A stretch of 64,000 nucleotides of DNA, from the NCBI RefSeq assembly GCF_051014445.1, contig NC_135134.1, positions 4,121,672-4,185,671 of the forward strand, given 5' to 3'. This stretch comes from Colletes latitarsis. Taxonomy: Eukaryota > Arthropoda > Insecta > Hymenoptera > Colletidae. The notes beneath the pieces were generated by a model, which ran no database searches, was not told the origin of the DNA, and was given only the letters and a program-made list of their open reading frames with translations. Position 1 is the first letter of the stretch. Each line of letters starts with the position of its first letter. The position numbers were made by a program, and so were the translations under genes. Shown here one piece after another: positions 23,501-36,245 of this stretch.

Positions 23501-25366
23501 AACAGGTATGCGAGAAATCCGAAGGTACGAGCCAGATGAGGGCAAATCCCAGATCTAACCGAGATGTAACCGGCGTTGTTCTCTATAATATTAATCGAAA
23601 CCAGGTTTAATTGACTGTTTCGGTGTGGAACGTCATTATTACGGGATCCAAACCAGAAAAAACCCTGTATCTGGCCAAGAAGTATGAGAAGAACGCGAAA
23701 GTATGAGCCAGATGATTGCAAATCCCAGATCTAACCGAGACATAACCGGCGTTATCCTCTAAAATATTAATCGCAACCAGGTTTTATTGACTTTTTCGGT
23801 GTGGTACCGCATTACTACGTGATCCAAACCAGAAAATGCCCTGGATCTGGCCAACAAGTATGCGAAAAATGCGAAGGTACGAGCCAGATGAGGGCAAATA
23901 CCAGACCTAACCCAGGCATAACCGGCGTTATTCTCTAAAATATTAATCGCAACCAGGTTTAATTAACTGTTACGGTGTGGTACCGCATTACTACGTGATC
24001 CAAACCAGAAAAAGCCCTGGATCTGGCCAACAGGTATGCGAGAAATGCGAAGGTACGAGCCAGATGAGGGCAAATCCCAGACCTATCCGAGATATAACCG
24101 GCGTTGTTCTCTAAAATATTAATCGAAACCAGGTTTGATTGACTGTTTCGGTGTGGAACGTCAGTATTACGGGATCCAAACCAGAAAAAACCCTGTATCT
24201 GGCCAAGAAGTATGCGAAGAACGCGAAAGTATGAGCCAGATGATTGCAAATCCCAGACCTAACTTAGACATAACCGGCGTTATCCTCTAAAATATTAATC
24301 GCAACCAGGTTTAATTGACTTTTTCGGTGTGGTACCGCATTACTACGTGATCCAAACCAGAAAAAGCCCAGGATCTGGCCAACAAGTATGCGAGAAATGC
24401 GAAAGTGCGAGCCAGATGAGGGAAAATCCCAGACCTAACCGAGACATAACCGGCGTTATCCTTTAAAATATTAATCGTAACCAGGTTTAAGTGTCTGTTT
24501 CGGTGTGGTACCGCATTACTGCGTGATCCAAACCAGAAAAAGGCCCGGATCTGGCCAACAAGTATGCGAGAAACGCGAAAGTATGAGCCAGACGATTGCA
24601 TATACCAGAACTAACCGAGACATAACCAGCGTTCTCCTCTATAATAATAATCGGAACCAGGTTTATTTGACTGTTTCAGTGTGGTACCACGTTACTACGT
24701 GATCCAAACCAGAAAAAGCCCAGGATCTGGGCAATAAGTATGCGCAAAATGCGAAATTACGAGCCAGATGAGGGAAAATCCCAGACCTAACCGAGACATA
24801 ACCGGCGTTATCCTCTTAAATATTAATCGCCACCAGGTTTAATTGACTGTTTCGGCGTGGAACCTCATTACTACGGGATCCAAACTAGAAAAACCCCAGG
24901 ATCTGGCCAACAAGTATACGAAAAACGCGAAAGTATGAGCCAGATGATTGCAAATACCAGCACTAACCCAGACGTAACCTGCGTTATCCTCCAAAATACT
25001 ATTCGGAACCAGCTTCAATTGACTGTTTCAGTGTGGTACCACACCACTACGTGATACAAACCAGAAAAAGGCCAGGATCTGGCCAACAAGTATGCGGAAA
25101 ATGCGAAAGTACCAGCCAGATTAGGGCAAATCCCAGACCTAACCGAGATATAACCGGCGTTGTTCTCTAAAATATTAATCGAAACCAGGTTTAATTGACT
25201 GTTTCGGTGTGGAGCGTCATTATTACGGGATCCAAACCAGAAAAAACCCTGTATCTGGCCAAGAAGTATGCGAAGAACGCGAAAGTATGAGCCAGATGAT
25301 TGCCAATCCCAGACCTAACCGAGACATAACCGGCGTTATCCTCTAAAATATTACTCGCAACCGGGT

Positions 25367-26009
25367 TTAATTGACTGTTTCGGTGTGGTACCGCAGTACT
25401 ACGTGATCCGAACTAGAAAAAGCCCAGGATCTGACCAACACGTGTGCGAGAAATGCGTAAGTACGATCCAGAAGAGGGCAAATCCCAGACCTAACCCAGG
25501 CATAACCGGCGTTATCCTCTAAAATATTAATCGCAACCAGGTTTAATTGACTGTTTCGGTCTGGTACCACATTACTACGTGGTCCAAGCCGGCAAAAGGC
25601 CAGGATCTGGCCAACAAGTATGCGAAAAATGCGAAAGTACGAGCCAGATAAGGGCAAATTCCAGACCTAACCGAGTCATAACCAGCGTTATCCTCTAAAA
25701 TATTAATCGCAACCAGGTTTAATTGACTGTTTCGGTGTGGAACCACATTACGACGGGATACAAACCCGAAAAAGCCCTGGATATGGCCAGCAAGTATGCG
25801 AGTAATGCAAAAGTACGAGCCAGATGAGGGCAAATCCCAGACCTAACCGAGACATAACCGGCGTTATCCTCTAAAATATTACTCGCAACCGGGTTTAATT
25901 GACTGTTTCGGTGTGGTACCGCAGTACTACGTGATCCGAACCAGAAAAAGCCCAGGATCTTGCCAACAAGTAGGCGACAAATGCGAAGGTACGAGCCAGA
26001 TGAGGGCAA
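25367..26009. repeat. Block A internal HOR segment, second copy
   Basis: Partner of 19,913-20,555. The left part differs because a CCGGGTTTAATTG monomer start is joined to the CACGTGTGCGAG ending, a hybrid not seen in the first copy. It is also present in block B (53,670-54,338), so this internal duplication predates the A/B duplication. Confidence 0.82.
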
Positions 26010-28179
26010 ATCCCAGACCTAACCGAGACATAACCGGCGTTATCCTCCAAAATATTAATTGCAACCAGGTTTATTTGACTGTTTCAGTGTGGTACCACAT
26101 TACTACGTGATCCAAACCAGAAAAAGCCCAGGATCTGGACAATAAGTATGCGAAAAATGCGAAATTACGAGCCAGATGATTGCAAATACCAGAACTAACC
26201 CAGACGTAACCTGCGTTATCCTCTAATATACTATTCGGAACCAGCTTCTATTGACTGTTTCAGTGTGGTGCCACATTACTACGTGATGCAAACCAGAAAA
26301 AGCCCAGGATCTGGCCAACAAGTATGCGAAAAATGCGAAAGGACGAGCCAGATAAGGGCAAATCCCAGACTTAACTCAGACATAACCGGCGTTATCCTCC
26401 AAAATATTAATCGCAACCAGGTTTCATTGACTGTTACGGTGTGGTACCGCATTACTACGTGATCCAAACCAGAAAAAGCCCAGGATCTTGCCAACGAGTA
26501 GCCGAAAAATGCGAAGGTACGAGCCAGATGATTGCAAATACCAGAACTAACCCAGACATAACCAGCGTTACCCTCTAAAATACTAACCGGAACCAGCTTT
26601 TATTGACTGTTTCAGTGTGGTGCCACATTACTACGTGATCCAAACCAGAATAAGCCCAGGATCTGGCCAATAAGTATGCGAAAAATACGAAAGTACGAGC
26701 CGGATGATTGCAAATACCAGAACTAACCCAAACATAACCAGCGTTATCCTCCAAAATATTCATCACAACCAGGTTTAATTGACTGTTACGGTGTGGTACC
26801 GCATTACTACGTGATCCAAACCAGAAAAAGCCCAGGATCTGGCCAACAGGTATGCGAGAAATGCGAAGGTACGATCCAGATGAGGACAAATCCCAGACCT
26901 AACCGAGATATAACCGGCGTTGTTCTCTAAAATATTAATCGAAACCAGGTTTAATTGACTGTTTCGGTGTGGAACGTCATTATTACGGGATCCAAACCAG
27001 AAAAAACCCTGTATCTGGCCAAGAAGTATGCGAAGAACGCGAAAGTATGAGCCAGATGATTGCAAATCCCAGATCCAACCGAGACATAACCGGCGTTATC
27101 CTCTAAAATATTAATCGCAACCAGGTTTAATTGACGTTTTCGGTGTGGTACCGCATTACTACGTGATCCAAACCAGAAAAACCCCAGGATCTGGCCAACA
27201 AGTATGCGAAAAATGCGAAGGTACGAGCCAGATGAGGGCAAATACCAGACCTAACCCAGGCATAACCGGCGTTATCCTCTAAAATATTAATCGCAGCCAG
27301 GTTTAATTGACTGTTACGGTGTGGTACCGCATTACTACGTGATCCAAACCAGAAAAAGCCCTGGATCTGGCCAACAGGTATACGAGAAATGCGAAGGTAC
27401 GAGCCAGATGAGGGCAAATCCCAGACCTAACCGAGATATAACCGGCGTTGTTCTCTAAAATATTAATCGAAACCAGGTTTAATTGACTGTTTCGGTGTGG
27501 AACGTCAGTATTACGGGATCCAAACCAGAAAACACCCTGTATCAGGCCAAGAAGTATGCGAAGAACGCGAAAGTATGAGCCAGATGATTGCAAATCCCAG
27601 ACCTAACCGAGACATAACCGGCGTTATCCTCTAAAATATTAATCGCAACCAGGTTTAATTGACTTTTTCGGTGTGGTACCGCATTACTACGTGATCCAAA
27701 CCACAAAAAGCCCAGGATCTGGCCAACAAGTATGCGAGAAATGCGAAAGTACGAGCCAGATAAGGGCAATTCCCAGACCTAACCCAGGCATAACCGGCGT
27801 TAACCTCTAAAATATTAATCGCAACCAGGTTTAATTGACTGTTTCGGTCTGGTACCACATTCCTACGTGGTCCAAGCCAGGAAAAGGCCAGGATCTGGCC
27901 AACAAGTATGCGAAAAATGCGAAAGTATGAGCCAGAGGATTGCATATACCAGAACTTATCGAGACATAACCAGCGTTCTCCTCTAAAATAATAATCGCAA
28001 CCAGGTTTATTTGACTGTCTCAGTGTGGTACCACATTACTACGTGATCCAAACCAGAAAAAGCCCAGGATCTGGCCAACAAGTGTGCGAGAAATGCGAAA
28101 GTACGAGCCAGAAGAGGGCAAATCCCAGACCTAACCCAGGCATAACCGGCGTTATCCTCTAAAATATTAATCGCAACCA

Positions 28180-29040
28180 GGTTTAATTGACTGTTTCGGT
28201 CTGGTACCGCATTACTACGTGATCCAAACCAGAAAAAGCCCAGGATTTGGCCAACAAGTATGCGAAATATGCGAAAGTACGAGCCAGATGATTGCAAATG
28301 CCAGAACTAACCCAAACATAACCAGCGTTATCCTCCAAAATATTCATCGCAACCAGGTTTCATGGACTGCTTCGTTGTGGAACCACATTATAACGGAATC
28401 CAAACCACAAAAAACCCAAGATCTGGCCAACAAGTACGCGAAAATTGCGAAATTACGAGCCAGATGATTGCAAATACCAGAACTAACCCAGACGTAACCT
28501 GCGTTATCCTCTAATATACTATTCGGAACCAGCTTCTATTGACTGTTTCAGTGTGGTACCACATCACTACGTGATACAAACCAGAAAAAGGCCAGTATCT
28601 GGCCAACAAGTATGCGGAAAATGCGAAAGTACGAGCCAGATGAGGGCAAATCCCAGACCTAACCGAGATATAACCGGCGTTATTCTCTAAAATATTAATC
28701 GAAACTAGGTTTAATTAACTGTTTCGGTGTGGAACCTCGTTACTACGGGATCCAAACCAGAAAAAACCCAGGATCTGGCCAACAAGTATGCGAAAAACGC
28801 GAAAGTATGAGCCAGATGATTGCGAATACCAGAACTAACCCAGACGTAACCTGCGTTATCCTCTAAAATACTATTCGGAACCAGCTTCTATTGACTTTTT
28901 CGGTGTGGTACCGCATTACTACGTGATCCAAACCAGAAAAAGGCCAGGATCTGGCCAACAAGTATGCGGAAAATGCGAAAGTACGAGCCAGATGAGGGCA
29001 AATCCCAGACCTAACCCAGACATAAACGGCGCTATCCTCT
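28180..29040. repeat. Block A internal HOR, 15-monomer offset (partner 30,820-31,680)
   Basis: This segment and its partner lie 2,640 bp (15 monomers) apart in block A. The corresponding pair in block B (about 57,037 and 59,501) lies 2,464 bp (14 monomers) apart. The difference is explained by the extra monomer at 30,377-30,552 in A. The segment runs through GGTCTGGTACCGCATT, the CATTATAACGGAATCC variant, TACTATTCGGAACCAGCTTC and GAAACTAGGTTTAATTAACTG. Confidence 0.85.
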
Positions 29041-30376
29041 AAAATATTAATCGCAACCAGCTTCTATTGACTGTTTCAGTGTGGTGCCACATTACTACGT
29101 GATGCAAACCAGAAAAAGCCCAGGATCTGGCCAACAAGTATGCGGAAAATGCGAAATTACGAGCCAGATGAGGGCAAATCCCAGAACTGACCCAAACATA
29201 ACCAGCGTTATCCTCCAAAATATTCATCGCAACCAGGTTTCATTGACTGCTTCGGTGTTGAACCACATTATGACGGAATCCAAACCACAAAAAACCCAAG
29301 ATCTGGCCAACTAGTACGCGAAAATTGCGAAATTACGAGCCAGATGATTGCAAATACCAGAACTAACCCAGACGTAACCAGCGTTATCCTCTAATATACT
29401 ATTCGGAACCAGCTTCTATTGACTGTTTCAGTGTGGTACCACATCACTACGTCATACAAACCAGAAAAAGGCCAGGATCTGGCCAACAAGTATGCGGAAA
29501 ATGCGAATGTACGAGCCAGATGAGGGCAAATCCCAGAACTAACCCAGACGTAACCTGCGTTATCCTCTAATATACTATTCGGAACCAGCTTCTATTGACT
29601 TTTTCGGTGTGGTACCGCATTACTACGTGATCCAAACCAGAAAAAGGCCAGGATCTGGCCAACAAGTATGCGGAAAATGCGAAAGTACGAGCCAGATGAG
29701 GGCAAATCCCAGACCTAACCCAGACATAAACGGCGCTATCCTCTAAAATATTAATCGCAACCAGCTTCTATTGACTGTTTCAGTGTGGTACCGCATTACT
29801 ACGTGATCCAAACCAGAAAAAGGCCAGGATCTGGCCAACAAGTATGCGGAAAATGCGAAAGTACGAGCCAGATGAGGGCAAATCCCAGACCTAACCCAAA
29901 CATAACCAGCGTTATCCTCCAAAATATTCATCGCAACCAGGTTTCATTGACTGCTTCGGTGTTGAACCACATTACGACGGGATACAAACCACAAAAAAAC
30001 CAAGATCTGGCCAACAAGTACGCGAAAATTGCGAAAGTACGAGCCAGAAGAAGGCAAATACAAGAACTAACCCAGGCATAACCGGCGTTATCCTCCAAAA
30101 TATTAATCGCAACCAGGTTCAATTGACTGTTACGGTGTGGTACCGCCCTACTACGTGATACAAACCAGAAAAAGGCCAGGATCTGGCCAACAAGTATGCG
30201 GAAAATGCGAAAGTACGAGCCAGATGAGGGCAAATCCCAGACCTAACCCAGACATAAACGGCGTTATCCTCTAAAATATTAATCGCAACCAGCTTCTATT
30301 GACTGTTTCAGTGTGGTGCCACATTACTACGTGATGCAAACCAGAAAAAGCCCAGGATCTGGCCAACAAGTATGCG

Positions 30377-30552
30377 GAAAATGCGAAAGTACGAGCCAGA
30401 TGAGGGCAAATCCCAGACCTAACCGAGATATAACCGGCGTTATTCTCTAAAATATTAATCGAAACTAGGTTTAATTAACTGTTTCGGTGTGGAACCTCGT
30501 TACTACGGGATCCAAACCAGAAAAAACCCAGGATCTGGCCAACAAGTATGCG
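30377..30552. repeat. One monomer present in block A, absent from block B
   Basis: The A-to-B offset changes from 28,857 to 28,681 exactly here, a loss of 176 bp in B or a gain in A. On both sides the sequence reads CAACAAGTATGCG, and the extra monomer continues with GAAAATGCG and includes GAAACTAGGTTTAATTAACTG and CCTCGTTACTACGGG. That variant also occurs at about 28,720 and 31,360 in A, so it was probably added by exchange with one of them. Confidence 0.88.
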
Positions 30553-30785
30553 AAAAATGCGAAAGGACGAGCCAGATAAGGGCAAATCCCAGACCTAACG
30601 CAGACATAACCGGCGTTATCCTCCAAAATATTAATCGCAACCAGGTTTCAGTGACTGTAACGGTGTGGTACCACATTACTACGTGATCCAAACTAGAAAA
30701 AGCCCAGGATCTGGCCAACAAGTGTGCGAGAAATGCGAAAGTACGAGCCAGAAGAGGGCAAATCCCAGACCTAACCCAGGCATAA

Positions 30786-30825
30786 ACGGCGCTATCCTCT
30801 AAAATATTAATCGCAACCAGCTTCT
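30786..30825. other. Short conversion tract inside block A
   Basis: Over about 40 bp, A differs from B (59,467-59,506) at five positions. In A the tract has AAACGGCGCTATCC and CCAGCTTCTATTG; in B it has AACCGGCGTTATCC and CCAGGTTTAATTG. Both flanks are identical between the copies. The internal paralogue near 28,140 in A agrees with B, so A is derived. The A version equals that of neighbouring monomers such as 29,030-29,070. A clustered patch with unchanged flanks is the signature expected from gene conversion. Confidence 0.78.
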
Positions 30826-31542
30826 ATTGACTGTTTCGGTCTGGTACCGCATTACTACGTGATCCAAACCAGAAAAAGCCCAGGATTTGGCCAACAAGTA
30901 TGCGAAAAATGCGAAAGTACGAGCCAGATGATTGCAAATGCCAGAACTAACCCAAACATAACCAGCGTTATCCTCCAAAATATTCATCGCAACCAGGTTT
31001 CATGGACTGCTTCGTTGTGGAACCACATTATAACGGAATCCAAACCACAAAAAACCCAAGATCTGGCCAACAAGTACGCGAAAATTGCGAAATTACGAGC
31101 CAGATGATTGCAAATACCAGAACTAACCCAGACGTAACCTGCGTTATCCTCTAATATACTATTCGGAACCAGCTTCTATTGACTGTTTCAGTGTGGTACC
31201 ACATCACTACGTGATACAAACCAGAAAAAGGCCAGGATCTGGCCAACAAGTATGCGGAAAATGCGAAAGTACGACCCAGATGAGGGCAAATCCCAGACCT
31301 AACCGAGATATAACCGGCGTTATTCTCTAAAATATTAATCGAAACTAGGTTTAATTAACTGTTTCGGTGTGGAACCTCGTTACTACGGGATCCAAACCAG
31401 AAAAAACCCAGGATCTGGCCAACAAGTATGCGAAAAACGCGAAAGTATGAGCCAGATGATTGCGAATACCAGAACTAACCCAGACGTAACCTGCGTTATC
31501 CTCTAAAATACTATTCGGAACCAGCTTCTATTGACTTTTTCC

Positions 31543-33417
31543 GTGTGGTACCGCATTACTACGTGATCCAAACCAGAAAAAGGCCAGGATCTGGCCAACA
31601 AGTATGCGGAAAATGCGAAAGTACGAGCCAGATGAGGGCAAATCCCAGACCTAACCCAGACATAAACGGCGCTATCCTCTAAAATATTAATCGCAACCAG
31701 CTTCTATTGACTGTTTCAGTGTGGTACCGCATTACTACGTGATCCAAACCAGAAAAAGGCCAGGATCTGGCCAACAAGTATGCGGAAAATGCGAAAGTAC
31801 GAGCCAGATGAGGGCAAATCCCAGACCTAACCCAAACATAACCAGCGTTATCCTCTAATATACTATTCGGAACCAGCTTCTATTGACTGTTTCAGTGTGG
31901 TACCACATCACTACGTCATACAAACCAGAAAAAGGCCAGGATCTGGCCAACAAGTATGCGGAAAATGCGAATGTACGAGCCAGATGAGGGCAAATCCCAG
32001 AACTAACCCAGACGTAACCTGCGTTATCCTCTAATATACTATTCGGAACCAGCTTCTATTGACTTTTTCGGTGTGGTACCGCATTACTACGTGATCCAAA
32101 CCAGAAAAAGGCCAGGATCTGGCCAACAAGTATGCGGAAAATGCGAAAGTACGAGCCAGATGAGGGCAAATCCCAGAACTAACCCAGACGTAACCTGCGT
32201 TATCCTCTAATATACTATTCGGAACCAGCTTCTATTGACTTTTTCGGTGTGGTACCGCATTACTACGTGATCCAAACCAGAAAAAGGCCAGGATCTGGCC
32301 AACAAGTATGCGGAAAATGCGAAAGTACGAGCCAGATGAGGGCAAATCCCAGACCTAACCCAGACATAAACGGCGCTATCCTCTAAAATATTAATCGCAA
32401 CCAGCTTCTATTGACTGTTTCAGTGTGGTACCGCATTACTACGTGATCCAAACCAGAAAAAGGCCAGGATCTGGCCAACAAGTATGCGGAAAATGCGAAA
32501 GTACGAGCCAGATGAGGGCAAATCCCAGACCTAACCCAGACATAAACGGCGCTATCCTCTAAAATATTAATCGCAACCAGCTTCTATTGACTGTTTCAGT
32601 GTGGTACCGCATTACTACGTGATCCAAACCAGAAAAAGGCCAGGATCTGGCCAACAAGTATGCGGAAAATGCGAAAGTACGAGCCAGATGAGGGCAAATC
32701 CCAGACCTAACCCAAACATAACCAGCGTTATCCTCTAATATACTATTCGGAACCAGCTTCTATTGACTGTTTCAGTGTGGTACCACATCACTACGTCATA
32801 CAAACCAGAAAAAGGCCAGGATCTGGCCAACAAGTATGCGGAAAATGCGAATGTACGAGCCAGATGAGGGCAAATCCCAGAACTAACCCAGACGTAACCT
32901 GCGTTATCCTCTAATATACTATTCGGAACCAGCTTCTATTGACTTTTTCGGTGTGGTACCGCATTACTACGTGATCCAAACCAGAAAAAGGCCAGGATCT
33001 GGCCAACAAGTATGCGGAAAATGCGAAAGTACGAGCCAGATGAGGGCAATTCCCAGAACTAACCCAGACGTAACCTGCGTTATCCTCTAATATACTATTC
33101 GGAACCAGCTTCTATTGACTTTTTCGGTGTGGTACCGCATTACTACGTGATCCAAACCAGAAAAAGGCCAGGATCTGGCCAACAAGTATGCGGAAAATGC
33201 GAAAGTACGAGCCAGATGAGGGCAAATCCCAGACCTAACCCAGACATAAACGGCGCTATCCTCTAAAATATTAATCGCAACCAGCTTCTATTGACTGTTT
33301 CAGTGTGGTACCGCATTACTACGTGATCCAAACCAGAAAAAGGCCAGGATCTGGCCAACAAGTATGCGGAAAATGCGAAAGTACGAGCCAGATGAGGGCA
33401 AATCCCAGACCTAACCC
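31543..33417. repeat. 880-bp (5-monomer) HOR, about 2.1 near-perfect tandem copies
   Basis: Positions 31,543-32,537 match 32,423-33,417 at an offset of exactly 880 bp. I found one difference between the rounds: A at 32,170 versus T at 33,050. The unit contains the TACTATTCGGAACCAGCTTC monomers, one with CATCACTACGTCATAC and GCGAATGTACG. Block B has no equivalent expansion here, and A is seven monomers longer than B across this interval, so this is one of the youngest amplifications visible in the window. Confidence 0.9.
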
Positions 33418-34087
33418 AAACATAACCAGCGTTATCCTCCAAAATATTCATCGCAACCAGGTTTCATTGACTGCTTCGGTGTTGAACCACATTACGACGG
33501 GATACAAACCACAAAAAAACCAAGATCTGGCCAACAAGTACGCGAAAATTGCGAAAGTACGAGCCAGAAGAAGGCAAATACAAGAACTAACCCAGGCATA
33601 ACCGGCGTTATCCTCCAAAATATTAATCGCAACCAGGTTTAATTGACTGTTACGGTGTGGTACCGCCCTACTACGTGATACAAACCAGAAAAAGGCCAGG
33701 ATCTGGCCAACAAGTATGCGGAAAATGCGAAAATACGAGCCAGATGAGGGCAAATCCCAGACCTAACCCAGACATAAACGGCGTTATCCTCTAAAATATT
33801 AATCGCAACCAGCTTCTATTGACTGTTTCTGTGTGGTGCCACATTACTACGTGATGCAAACCAGAAAAAGCCCAGGATCTGGCCAACAAGTATGCGAAAA
33901 ATGCGAAAGGACGAGCCAGATAAGGGCAAATCCCAGACCTAACGCAGACATAACCGGCGTTATCCTCCAAAATATTAATCGCAACCAGGTTTCATTGACT
34001 GTAACGGTGTGGTACCGCATTACTACGTGATCCAAACCAGAAAAAGCCCAGGATCTGGCCAACAAGTATGCGAAAAATACGAAAGTA

Positions 34088-35250
34088 CGAGCCGGATGAT
34101 TGCAAATACCAGAACTAACCCAAACATAACCAGCGTTATCCTCCAAAATATTCATCGCAACCAGGTTTAATTGACTGCTTCGGCGTGGAACCACATTACG
34201 ACGGGATACAAACCACAAAAAAACCAAGATCTGGCCAACAAGTACGCGAAAATTGCGAAAGTACGAGCCAGAAGAAGGCAAATACAAGAACTAACCCAGA
34301 CATAACCAGCGTTATCCTCTAAAATATTAATCGCACCCAGGTTTAATTGACTTTTTCGGTGTGGTACCGCATTACTACGTGATCCAAACCAGAAAAAGCC
34401 CAGGATCTGGCCAACAAGTATGCGAAAAATGCGAAGGCACGAGCCAGATGAGGGCAAATACCAGACCTAACCCAGGCATAACCGGCGTTATCCTCTAAAA
34501 TATTAATCGCAACCAGGTTTAATTGACTGTTACGGTGTGGTACCGCATTACTACGTGATCCAAACCAGAAAAAGCCCTGGATCTGGCCAACAGGTAAGCG
34601 AGAAATGCGAAGGTACGAGCCAGATGAGGGCAAATCCCAGACCTAACCGAGATATAACCGGCGTTGTTCTCTAAAATATTAATCGAAACCAGGTTTAAGT
34701 GACTGTTTCGGTGTGGAACGTCAGTATTACGGGATCCAAACCAGAAAAAACCCTGTATCTGGCCAAGAAGTATGCGAAGAACGCGAAAGTACGAGCCGGA
34801 TGATTGCAAATACCAGAACTAACCCAAACATAACCAGCGTTATCCTCCAAAATATTCATCGCAACCAGGTTTAATTGACTGCTTCGGCGTGGAACCACAT
34901 TACGACGGGATACAAACCACAAAAAAACCAAGATCTGGCCAACAAGTACGCGAAAATTGCGAAAGTACGAGCCAGAAGAAGGCAAATACAAGAACTAACC
35001 CAGACATAACCAGCGTTATCCTCTAAAATATTAATCGCACCCAGGTTTAATTGACTTTTTCGGTGTGGTACCGCATTACTACGTGATCCAAACCAGAAAA
35101 AGCCCAGGATCTGGCCAACAAGTATGCGAAAAATGCGAAGGCACGAGCCAGATGAGGGCAAATACCAGACCTAACCCAGGCATAACCGGCGTTATCCTCT
35201 AAAATATTAATCGCAACCAGGTTTAATTGACTGTTACGGTGTGGTACCGC
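34088..35250. repeat. 704-bp (4-monomer) tandem duplication private to block A
   Basis: About 34,088-34,540 recurs at 34,792-35,244, offset 704 bp. It includes GAGCCGGATGATTG, the GACTGCTTCGGCGTGG/CATTACGACGGG monomer with ACCACAAAAAAACC, and the TCGCACCCAGG monomer with GAAGGCACGAGCC. The join at 34,791 lies inside a monomer: CCAAGAAG and AAGAACGCGAAAGTA are followed by CGAGCCGG. Block B at 62,220-62,260 has the uninterrupted GCGAAAGTATGAGCC instead, so the duplication arose in A after the A/B split. Confidence 0.88.
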
Positions 35251-36238
35251 ATTACTACGTGATCCAAACCAGAAAAAGCCCAGGATCTGGCCAACAAGTA
35301 TGCGAGAAATGCGAAAGTACGAGCCAGATAAGGGCAATTCCCAGACCTAACCCAGGCATAACCGGCGTTAACCTCTGAAATATTAATCGCAACCAGGTTT
35401 CATTGACTGTTTCGGTCTGGTACCACATTACTACGTGGTCCAAGCCAGGAAAAGGCCAGGATCTGGCCAACAAGTATGCGAAAAATGCGAAAGTGCGAGC
35501 CAGATGAGGGCAAGTCCCAGACCTAACCGAGACATAACCGGCGTTATTCTCTAAAATATTAATCGAAACCACGTTTATTAAACTGTTTCGGTGTGGAACG
35601 TCAGTATTACGGGATCCAAACCAGAAAAAACCCTGTATCTGGCCAAGAAGTATGCGAAGAACGCGAAAGTATGAGCCAGATGATTGCAAATCCCAGACCT
35701 AACCGAGACATAACCGGCGTTATCCTCTAAAATATTAATCGCAACCAGGTTTAATTGACTTTTTCGGTGTGGTACCGCATTACTACGTGATCCAAACCAG
35801 AAAAAGCCCAGGATATGGCCAACAAGTATGCGAAAAATGCGAAAGTGCGAGTCAGATGAGGGCAAGTCCCAGACCTAACCGAGATATAACCGGCGTTATT
35901 CTCTAAAATATTAATCGAAACCAGGTTTAATTAACTGTTTCGGTGTGGAACCTCATTACTACGGGATCCAAACCAGAAAAAACCCAGGATCTGGCCAACA
36001 AGTATGCGAAAAATGCGAAGGTACGAGCCAGATGACGGCAAATCCCAGACCTAACTGAGATATAACCAGCGTTATGCTCTAAAATATTAATCGAAACCAG
36101 GTTTAATTGACTGTTTCGGTGAGGAACGTCATTATTACGGGATCCAAACCAGAAAAAACCCTGTATCTGGACAAGAAGTATGCGAAAAACGCGAAAGTAT
36201 GAGCCAGATGACTGGATATCCCAGATCTAACCGAGACA

Positions 36239-36245
36239 TAACCGT
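36239..36245. other. Three-base deletion marker in block A
   Basis: ACATAACCGTTATCC stands here in place of ACATAACCGGCGTTATCC, so the monomer is 173 bp. The identical deletion sits near 63,340 in block B, confirming shared ancestry of the two blocks. It does not occur in the related monomer near 45,915, which keeps ACCGGCG. Confidence 0.9.
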
